A stretch of DNA of 16,549 nucleotides from an uncultured Bacteroidota bacterium (GTDB lineage: Bacteria; Bacteroidota; Bacteroidia; Chitinophagales; Chitinophagaceae). The notes beneath the pieces are model-generated. The model was not told the DNA's origin. It searched no databases and worked only from the letters and a program-made list of their open reading frames with translations. Position numbers and translations under genes: made by a program. The stretch is from NCBI GenBank assembly GCA_938008665.1, contig CALLKA010000066.1, forward strand, positions 1-16,549, in the 5' to 3' direction. The stretch's first letter is position 1. Each line of letters opens with the position of its first letter. Positions 7,335 through 13,411 of this stretch are shown here, piece after piece.

Positions 7335-8438
7335 TTATTCCCATTTAAATATTTTGTACGCCAATGCATATACAATCACAATCCATATTAATAAAATGGA
7401 AATGTCGGTCCAAGAATCCATCAAACTATTTCCTTCAAATGCAATATTTCGCATTGCATTATTAAAATGCGTAAGTGGGAGTATATTACAAAAAGGCTGT
7501 AACCAGGTTGGAAAATTATCGATAGAAAAAAAGGTGCCGGATAATAAAAACTGAGGTAATGTAATTAAGTTAGCAAATGGCGGAATGGTACTCTCGGTTT
7601 TTGCTACACCACTTACTATAAATCCAAAACCCATAAATAAAAGCAGTGCAATAAAACTAAGTCCCATAATACTCGCAAAGGTCACCCATCCATGCACTAA
7701 GGTAAACTTAAATGCAAAATGACCAATACCGATGATAATGATTGCTGTTAGTAATTGAAAAATGACCCTGCTCAATGCTTCCCCTAAAATAATATACAAG
7801 CGACGAATAGGTGTCGCATAAAATCGCTTTAAAACCAATTGTTGTCTTAAATTAAAAAACAAAAAAGCAACACCAAAAACCCCTGCACTTAATAAGGAAA
7901 ATCCTAATTGTCCAGGCAATATAAAATCAATGGTACGATAAATACGCCCTGGCACTTTTTTTACATTATTATTTACAACCGCGATACTAGGTGCATCCTT
8001 AAAGCGTTGCTCATTTATTTTAGAAATGACTGAATTTAAAATAGACTTTACCAATTGTATGTTTTGTGGATTGGCTGCTTCCGAGCTAATTAAATCAATA
8101 GTATAAGGTAAATTGGGATTACCGGTGGCTCGTATATGAATCATTGAGGTAATACGTCCCTTGGCAAGCTCTCCTTGAATTTTATTACTATCCCCGGATG
8201 CAAATTTAAACCCCGGTATATTTTTAATTGCAGCATAAATTGGATTGGTCGTATCACTCCCTTGGGTCATCGCCACATTTACATTGATATTACCCCCACT
8301 ACTTAAAAAACCAAAAACAAGGATAAATATCAACGGAAATGCAATGCTAAAGATAACAGCTGAGGGACTTCTAAATGTAGAACGTAAACTTGCTTTTGTT
8401 ATCGCAAGCATTGCTTTAATTTGACTATAAGCAGGCAT
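7335..8438 (-). CDS. ABC-2 type transporter permease, no adjacent ATPase
   Basis: Membrane subunit of an ABC exporter, 367 residues. One N-terminal helix (about 27-47, in SAVIFSIAFPLIFILVFGFL) is followed by a large extracytoplasmic domain (about 48-165), then five C-terminal helices from about 172 to 363. Landmarks are the basic loop LRQQLVLKRFYATPIRRLYIILGEALSR after helix 2, and LPLTHFNNAMRNIAFEG before the last helix, both characteristic of the ABC2_membrane_3 / YhhJ-YbhR group. Such proteins need a separate nucleotide-binding subunit, usually encoded next door as in CcmA-like pairs, but here the neighbours are sppA (3 bp upstream) and the SRPBCC gene (abutting), so the ATPase must come from elsewhere. 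Substrate unknown: drugs, lipids and polysaccharides are all handled by relatives. Confidence 0.85.
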   Translation of the reverse strand: MPAYSQIKAMLAITKASLRSTFRSPSAVIFSIAFPLIFILVFGFLSSGGNINVNVAMTQGSDTTNPIYAAIKNIPGFKFASGDSNKIQGELAKGRITSMIHIRATGNPNLPYTIDLISSEAANPQNIQLVKSILNSVISKINEQRFKDAPSIAVVNNNVKKVPGRIYRTIDFILPGQLGFSLLSAGVFGVAFLFFNLRQQLVLKRFYATPIRRLYIILGEALSRVIFQLLTAIIIIGIGHFAFKFTLVHGWVTFASIMGLSFIALLLFMGFGFIVSGVAKTESTIPPFANLITLPQFLLSGTFFSIDNFPTWLQPFCNILPLTHFNNAMRNIAFEGNSLMDSWTDISILLIWIVIVYALAYKIFKWE

Positions 8439-8441
8439 ATA

Positions 8442-10199
8442 TTAACGTTGATTGAGCTCAAAGATAGGTAATCGTGCCTGCGGCTGACCCATTATCTGTT
8501 TGATTGATTTTAATTGTTGCAATACCTGCCATTGTTCTATTCCAATTTCTTGTTGAATTGCTTTGGCTTTTACTTCGTTTTTGTACCCTTCGAAAAATTC
8601 TTCAATAAAGGACCTACTTTCTGGATATGATTTAATACTATACCCTTTTAATTTGGCCATTTTAGCAGCAGATGCCAATGCATCATTTAAAGTTCCAATC
8701 TTATCCACCAAACCCACTTTAATTGCATCTGCACCTGTCCATACACGCCCTTGTGCAATCGTATCAATATAGTCCAAACTTTTTTGTCTGCCTGCAGCCA
8801 CCCTTGATTTAAAAGTATAGTAAACACTATCCACACCCGCTTGCAAAAACTTTTGTTCTGTAACTGTTAATGCTCTTGTTGCAGAAGGCGCATCGGCATA
8901 TTGTCCTGTTTTAACGCGATCAAAAGTGACACCTATTTTATTTTTCAAAAATTTCTCTGCATTAGGGATTACTGAAAATACACCAATGGAACCTGTAATG
9001 GTATTAGCATCAGCAAAAATAGAATCAGCACCACATGCAATATAATAACCTCCTGAAGCGGCAACATCCCCCATACTGACCACCACTGGTTTTTCTTTTT
9101 TAAGCAAATCAATCTCTCTCCATATGATATCACTCGCTAATGCACTACCGCCTGGTGAATTAACCCTTAACACAACAGCATCAATGGATTTATCGTTTCT
9201 GATCTTTTGAAGCAATACCCTATAATCATCACTTGCAATTGCATCATTTTGACCCTTTCCCATGACTACATCCCCATCTGCATATATCACCGCAATTTTA
9301 CCACTGCCAGTCCCTCTTAATGCAACTGATTCTGCATAATTATTAATTGACACAAATGATATTTTAGTTTCATCCACCACACGTAATTTTTTACTAATGA
9401 TTTTTTTTAATTGGTCATCATAGATCAGGCCGTCCACTAATTTGTATTTTAATGCATCCTTCGCATTTTGCACTTTCCCTTCATTCGCAAACGCTTTGAT
9501 TGAATCTGCGTTTAAGTTTCGCATTTCAGCAGCTCCTTGAATAAAATTATTGTAAATCGAATTTAACCAAATCCCTGTTTGGAGTTTATTTGCCTCCGAC
9601 ATTTGCGTATATCTGAAAGGTTCAGTAGCGCTTTTAAATTTACCTGCATAAAATATTTGTGGCTCAATTTCAAGTTTATCAATTAAGCCTTTCAAAAACA
9701 TAGTCTCATAATTAAAGCCGGACCATTCCATACCCCCTTGCGGATGTGTATATATTTGATCGGCAACATTTGCCATCATATATCCTTTTTGCGAAATTGT
9801 TTCCGCATACGCCACAATAAATTTGTTTGATTTTTTAAAATCAATTAAAGCTTTTCTAATTTCCTCCGTCGCCGCATAGCCATTTGGATTTTCTGCACAC
9901 TTAATATAAATACCCTTGATGCTAGAATCTTTTTTTGCATAATTCAACAACCCAATCAATTCTGACAAACTTGGTTGTTTGCCATTTTTTTTATTCATTA
10001 ATTCGCTAAAGGGGTCATTTTTTGATTGCTCTAAAAATGTTTCAGAAGCGTCAATCACTAAAACTGAATTTTGCGCTACTTCTACTTTTTCGTCAGTTGA
10101 AAATGCAGCAGCTATTCCAATCAAAATAAAAAAACCAAGGAAAGAAAAAATGATCAAAGCCAACAAGGCTGCGAAAAATGTTTTAAAAAAGCTTTTCAT
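8442..10199 (-). CDS. sppA: Signal peptide peptidase SppA, long (67K) type
   Basis: Inner-membrane serine protease with a Ser-Lys dyad that degrades leftover signal peptides and other membrane-released peptides. The 585 residues are close to E. coli SppA (618). An N-terminal helix (about 10-33) anchors it with the catalytic domains outside. Two tandem S49 domains are visible: the N-terminal one supplies the general-base Lys189 in GKFKSATEPF (E. coli Lys209), the C-terminal one the nucleophile Ser382 in GDVAASGGYYIA (E. coli Ser409). The oxyanion-type motif VNSPGGSALASD precedes it at about 347-357, and ANTITGSIGVFS follows. It is first in a leftward unit with the ABC permease (3 bp gap) and the SRPBCC gene, and divergent from folK. 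No convincing promoter was found; TATTTTGG in the upstream gap matches the -7 box at only 7 of 8 positions, with no -33 element. Confidence 0.96.
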   Translation of the reverse strand: MKSFFKTFFAALLALIIFSFLGFFILIGIAAAFSTDEKVEVAQNSVLVIDASETFLEQSKNDPFSELMNKKNGKQPSLSELIGLLNYAKKDSSIKGIYIKCAENPNGYAATEEIRKALIDFKKSNKFIVAYAETISQKGYMMANVADQIYTHPQGGMEWSGFNYETMFLKGLIDKLEIEPQIFYAGKFKSATEPFRYTQMSEANKLQTGIWLNSIYNNFIQGAAEMRNLNADSIKAFANEGKVQNAKDALKYKLVDGLIYDDQLKKIISKKLRVVDETKISFVSINNYAESVALRGTGSGKIAVIYADGDVVMGKGQNDAIASDDYRVLLQKIRNDKSIDAVVLRVNSPGGSALASDIIWREIDLLKKEKPVVVSMGDVAASGGYYIACGADSIFADANTITGSIGVFSVIPNAEKFLKNKIGVTFDRVKTGQYADAPSATRALTVTEQKFLQAGVDSVYYTFKSRVAAGRQKSLDYIDTIAQGRVWTGADAIKVGLVDKIGTLNDALASAAKMAKLKGYSIKSYPESRSFIEEFFEGYKNEVKAKAIQQEIGIEQWQVLQQLKSIKQIMGQPQARLPIFELNQR

Positions 10200-10274
10200 G
10201 AAGTTGCAATATTAAATTAAACCAAAATGCCCAAAATAGTCGGAGATAAAGTAGTTTAACGCTGTAAAATTATG

Positions 10275-10282
10275 GATATTTG
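10275..10282 (+). promoter_or_regulatory. Possible -7 box for folK
   Basis: GATATTTG matches TAnnTTTG at all but the first base and lies 21 bp before the folK ATG, the right place for a short leader. No TTG is found at the expected -33 distance. It coincides with a TTG codon (10280-10282) in frame with folK, which argues against translation starting there. Confidence 0.3.
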
Positions 10283-10303
10283 GGCTACTTTTATAATCCT
10301 TCT

Positions 10304-10792
10304 ATGAACAATGCATACCTACTGATAGGCGGTAATTTAGGCGACCGATTGGCGAATCTAAAAAACGCCACGAAAGAAATCGAATTGCATTGTGGAAAAA
10401 TACTTTCCAGCTCGGCAATCTATGAAACAGCTGCTTGGGGATTTACCGAACAACCCCCCTTTTTCAATCAAGCATTACAGGTGCAAACCGCGTTATCCGC
10501 AACAGAATTAATGCAACAATTATTGACCATTGAATTATCATTGGGCAGAGAAAGGCTGCTCCCCTTGGGACCAAGATCTATTGACATGGATATCATCTAT
10601 TTCAACAACGAAATAATACAATCTGAAATCCTTACCATTCCGCACCCTAGAATGGAGCAACGCAATTTTGTGCTCATACCTTTAAACGAAATTGCACCCA
10701 ACTATATTCATCCTGTCTTAAATTTACCCACAAGTATCCTCTTAAAGCAGTGCAAGGATGAATCGCATGTGTATAAAAAAACGATCATTTAA
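10304..10792 (+). CDS. folK: 6-hydroxymethyl-7,8-dihydropterin pyrophosphokinase (HPPK)
   Basis: Transfers pyrophosphate from ATP to 6-hydroxymethyl-7,8-dihydropterin, the step before dihydropteroate synthase in folate synthesis; cytoplasmic. The 162 residues are the usual length of a stand-alone HPPK. Visible motifs: N-terminal strand and loop AYLLIGGNLGDR (4-15), ETAAWGFTEQPPFFNQAL (41-58) for pterin binding, GRER (81-84), and GPRSIDMDIIYF (89-100), where Asp94 and Asp96 bind the two magnesium ions, followed by IPHPRMEQRNFVLIPLNEIAP (112-132). The start is placed at the ATG of MNNAYLL because an upstream in-frame TTG would add eight residues with no family counterpart and overlaps the likely promoter. 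It is followed 42 bp later by the deoxynucleoside kinase gene on the same strand, and sppA is divergent. Confidence 0.95.
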   Translation: MNNAYLLIGGNLGDRLANLKNATKEIELHCGKILSSSAIYETAAWGFTEQPPFFNQALQVQTALSATELMQQLLTIELSLGRERLLPLGPRSIDMDIIYFNNEIIQSEILTIPHPRMEQRNFVLIPLNEIAPNYIHPVLNLPTSILLKQCKDESHVYKKTII

Positions 10793-10805
10793 GCATTCTG
10801 CTTAC

Positions 10806-10813
10806 TATATTTG
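10806..10813 (+). promoter_or_regulatory. Candidate -7 box for the deoxynucleoside kinase gene
   Basis: TATATTTG is an exact TAnnTTTG match, 21 bp upstream of the ATG at 10835, between the folK stop and the kinase start. No TTG stands at the expected -33 distance, so this could be a weak or internal promoter in a folK-led unit. Transcription from it would start after the TTG at 10811, excluding that codon as a start. Confidence 0.45.
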
Positions 10814-10834
10814 AATCGAAGAATTAAGGAAAAT

Positions 10835-11467
10835 ATGAAGCATCATTTTATTGCAGTAGAGGGAAATATAGGCGCAGGGAAAACAACATTATCACAATTG
10901 TTATCGCAACATTATAACGCAAAATTAATGTTGGAAGAATTTGCAGAAAATCCATTTTTGACAAAATTTTACGAAAATCCAAAACAATACGCTTTTCCGC
11001 TTGAATTGTTTTTTTTGGCAGAACGATTCAAACAACAACAGGACTTAATTAAGACCGCTGATTTATTTCAGTCAGTGACAATTTCTGATTATTTATTTAC
11101 AAAATGCTTATTATTTGCAAAAGTAAATTTGCCAGAGGAGGAATACAAATTGTATCATAAAATGTACGATGTATTTAGCCAACAACTAACACAACCAGAT
11201 GTATTAATATATCTACATGCGCCTGTAAATAAGTTGCAATCCAATATTAAAAAGCGAAATCGAAAATTTGAACAATCTATTCCAGATGAATACCTTTTTA
11301 AACTTCAAGAAACTTATACAAGCTACATAAAACAACATAATATAAAAACGATATTTGTGGATGCAAGCAATGCTGATTTTTTATACAATGAAGCACACTT
11401 CAAATTGATCACGGATGCACTTGAAAAAGATTTGGAAGAAGGGCAACACTTTATTAACCTACCCTAA
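10835..11467 (+). CDS. Deoxynucleoside kinase (dNK family)
   Basis: Phosphorylates deoxynucleosides to 5'-monophosphates using ATP or GTP, feeding salvage of DNA precursors in the cytoplasm. The 210 residues carry the P-loop GNIGAGKT (10-17), the catalytic acidic pair Glu34-Glu35 in LMLEEFAENPFLTKFY, the substrate-helix motif LELFFLAERFKQQ (56-68), a SDYLF motif (84-88) where relatives have the ERS/DRS-type motif, and a basic lid IKKRNRKFEQSIPDEYL (138-154). These place it in the dNK (dCK/dGK) family; which base it prefers cannot be read from sequence. The start chosen is the ATG preceded by TAAGGA; an in-frame TTG eight codons upstream lies inside the candidate promoter. The final A of its TAA stop is the A of the next gene's ATG, a one-base overlap that implies coupling with the MFS transporter. 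Confidence 0.92.
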   Translation: MKHHFIAVEGNIGAGKTTLSQLLSQHYNAKLMLEEFAENPFLTKFYENPKQYAFPLELFFLAERFKQQQDLIKTADLFQSVTISDYLFTKCLLFAKVNLPEEEYKLYHKMYDVFSQQLTQPDVLIYLHAPVNKLQSNIKKRNRKFEQSIPDEYLFKLQETYTSYIKQHNIKTIFVDASNADFLYNEAHFKLITDALEKDLEEGQHFINLP

Positions 11468-12726
11468 TGGAAAACATGCAAAACGCAGTTAAACAGTTGA
11501 ATGATCCTTTGGGTGCTTTGCGCATAATCGAGTTTCGAAACTTAATGATTGGACGTTTTTTATTTATCATGGGCTTAAGAATGATGGGCACACTCGTCGG
11601 CTGGTGGATTTATGAATTAACCAATGCCCCTTTTGCTATTGGACTCATTGGATTAGCCGAAGTAATTCCTGCCGTTTCACTCGCTTTATATGCTGGTCAT
11701 GTAATTGACAAAAGTGAAAAAAGAAAACTTTTATTAAGGGGTGTTATTTTATATTGGTGCTGTGCACTTATTTTACTTTTTTTATCCATGGACATTGGGG
11801 CGTTAAAATTGACTTCCTTACAAATAGCGATTGGTATTTATTTTATTGTTTTTTGTACGGGCATTATTCGCTCTTTTACAGGCCCTAGTTTTGGAACCAT
11901 TATAGGCGCAGTGGTACCCAAAAACTTATTACAAAATGCCACCACATGGAGCCAAGGCATTTGGTTGAGTGCTTCCGTCTTAGGACACGCCATTGTAGGA
12001 TTTATCATTGCAGGCTTTGGTCACACTGGTTCTTTAATCGTGGTCGTTAGCTTAGTGGGTATTGGATATGGCTTTATAGCCATGATTAAGTCCAAACCAC
12101 CGCACGCAGACGTAGTGGATCAAAAAACACTAGAGAGCGTAAAGGAAGGCCTCCGTTTTGTATTTAATTCAAAAGAAGTATTTGGGGCTTTATCACTTGA
12201 TTTATTCGCTGTTTTATTTGGCGGCGCCGTAGCCATGATTCCTGTTTTTGCAAAAGATATTTTAAAAGTGGGTCCCATTGGCTTTGGTTGGCTCAATGCA
12301 GCTTCAGATATAGGCGCAATTATTATCATTTTGATTATCACGATATTTCCTGCAAATCGCAGTCAAGGAAAAAAATTATTACTAGCCGTTGCAGGGTTTG
12401 GTGTATGTATTATTGTATTTGCATTATCTAAAATATTCTGGCTGTCCTTTGTCATGTTATTATTAAGTGGCATTTTGGATGGATTCAGCATGATTGTCAG
12501 AGGCACCATTGTGCAACTTAAAACACCAGATCATATGCGTGGCAGGGTGATGAGCGTTAATTCCATGTTTATTAATAGCAGCAATGAATTAGGGCAATTT
12601 GAAAGTGGTGTTGCAGCAAAAGCAATGGGCGTCATACCTTCCGTTATATTTGGAGGCGCCATGACTTTATTAGTTGTTGGTGTAACCTGGTTTAAAGCGC
12701 CTGCTTTAAAGAAAATGGAATACTAA
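11467..12726 (+). CDS. MFS transporter, EntS-like (MFS_3 type)
   Basis: A 419-residue inner-membrane carrier with about 12 hydrophobic segments. The first loop has a degenerate motif A, AGHVIDKSEKRKLLL (76-90), and the C-terminal half carries HMRGRVMSVNSMF (about 356-368). Both are characteristic of the MFS_3 group that includes the enterobactin exporter EntS and macrolide exporters. The N-terminus QLNDPLGALRIIEFRNLMIGRFLF resembles many Bacteroidota members that start with a short cytoplasmic 'P--LR---FR-' segment. The substrate is unknown: no siderophore synthesis genes lie nearby, so an export role in iron uptake is not supported by context. It starts within the stop codon of the deoxynucleoside kinase gene (TAATG) and is probably co-transcribed with it. 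The next gene is convergent, and no convincing terminator is seen in the 83-bp gap. Confidence 0.85.
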   Translation: MENMQNAVKQLNDPLGALRIIEFRNLMIGRFLFIMGLRMMGTLVGWWIYELTNAPFAIGLIGLAEVIPAVSLALYAGHVIDKSEKRKLLLRGVILYWCCALILLFLSMDIGALKLTSLQIAIGIYFIVFCTGIIRSFTGPSFGTIIGAVVPKNLLQNATTWSQGIWLSASVLGHAIVGFIIAGFGHTGSLIVVVSLVGIGYGFIAMIKSKPPHADVVDQKTLESVKEGLRFVFNSKEVFGALSLDLFAVLFGGAVAMIPVFAKDILKVGPIGFGWLNAASDIGAIIIILIITIFPANRSQGKKLLLAVAGFGVCIIVFALSKIFWLSFVMLLLSGILDGFSMIVRGTIVQLKTPDHMRGRVMSVNSMFINSSNELGQFESGVAAKAMGVIPSVIFGGAMTLLVVGVTWFKAPALKKMEY

Positions 12727-12809
12727 AAAGAAGGATAAACTTTTATATTCTCCAATCGATTTTTGAATAATATAATGGGCTGAAAAACTAAATTCCCCCA
12801 AATTATTTC

Positions 12810-13289
12810 TTATTTACTTAGCAAGTCCTTCATGACCGAGTGAACCGCAGGGCAAAATTCGGCATTCTTCATGGTCACTGGTATACGCTTAAAAAATACG
12901 TCCTCATCAGTATATGGGAATCGTTGACAATCGGAGGGGCGATGTTCATATATACTACAGGCATTGTCCTTTCCCAAAAATACACAGGGCTTTTGTTGTA
13001 ATACATAATCCCCTTCACTGTCCATCGCTAAATATGTATCAATAAATTCCGTCTCCTTCATTCTTAAATATTTACTGATTCTTTTTATATCCGGCATCTT
13101 GAACCGAGGAGAATAATTTTTACAGCATCTGGCACAGTCTAAGCAATCAATCTTTTCAAAGGCGGCCTCATGCAAATCAGGCAATTGCTTCATTATTTTG
13201 CGCTTGTCTTCCTTTTTTAAAAAATACTCGAGTTTTTTAAGCAATTCTGGCGCCGGCGCCTCAAATAATTGTTCAGTAGATTTGTCCAT
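12810..13289 (-). CDS. YkgJ-type cysteine-cluster protein (probable metal or Fe-S binding)
   Basis: A 159-residue soluble protein with eight conserved-looking cysteines: CLDCARCC (Cys49, 52, 55, 56), then C102 in KPCVFLGKDNACSIYEHRPSDC with C111 and C121, and C136 in NAEFCPA. The CxxCxxCC start followed by CxFL---x-CxIY--RP--C is the signature of the YkgJ family (older name UPF0153). The spacing suggests a zinc or iron-sulfur site; the biochemical role is not established as far as I know. I place the start at the second ATG (13289). A candidate promoter lies between 13299 and 13329, and the N-terminus then fits remembered relatives of about 50 residues before the first cysteine. The ATG at 13319 would add ten residues (159 versus 169). 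The gene converges with the MFS gene and diverges from gcvP. Confidence 0.85.
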   Translation of the reverse strand: MDKSTEQLFEAPAPELLKKLEYFLKKEDKRKIMKQLPDLHEAAFEKIDCLDCARCCKNYSPRFKMPDIKRISKYLRMKETEFIDTYLAMDSEGDYVLQQKPCVFLGKDNACSIYEHRPSDCQRFPYTDEDVFFKRIPVTMKNAEFCPAVHSVMKDLLSK

Positions 13290-13298
13290 ATGATAGGG

Positions 13299-13329
13299 TA
13301 AAAGTAAACCATTTATCATTCATCCACAA
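13299..13329 (-). promoter_or_regulatory. Candidate promoter for the YkgJ-type gene
   Basis: On the minus strand, TTG (13329-13327) is followed after 20 bp by TACTTTTA (13306-13299), a 7-of-8 match to TAnnTTTG with correct spacing. It overlaps the first possible ATG (13319-13317), which would then be upstream of the transcript, supporting the start at 13289. Confidence 0.4.
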
Positions 13330-13377
13330 GCTTTCCCCATCAATTGAATCCGACCAATTAAACAGCAGTTTATGTAG

Positions 13378-13385
13378 TATCTTTG
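13378..13385 (+). promoter_or_regulatory. Candidate -7 box for gcvP
   Basis: TATCTTTG matches TAnnTTTG exactly and lies 26 bp before the gcvP ATG. No TTG occurs at the usual -33 spacing (the nearest is 31 bp upstream), so either a weak -33 or an activator would be needed. No glycine-riboswitch-like structure fits in the short leader. Confidence 0.45.
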
Positions 13386-13411
13386 AGGCAATTTTTTAAA
13401 CTACCCTATTT

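Noticed and set aside
7056..7554. Plus-strand open frames opposite the SRPBCC and permease genes
   Set aside because: They overlap well-supported genes on the other strand, show no recognisable motif and cross the permease/SRPBCC junction.
10280..10303. Upstream TTG start for folK giving eight extra residues
   Set aside because: The TTG falls in a likely -7 box, and HPPK proteins begin right at the MN-AYLL strand.
10811..10834. Upstream TTG start for the deoxynucleoside kinase
   Set aside because: It sits inside an exact TAnnTTTG box, while the ATG at 10835 has a TAAGGA upstream and gives the normal family N-terminus.
12727..12809. Possible terminator between the convergent MFS and YkgJ-type genes
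   Set aside because: Only a 5-bp AT-only inverted repeat (TATTC/GAATA) with a 14-base loop is present; too weak to call.
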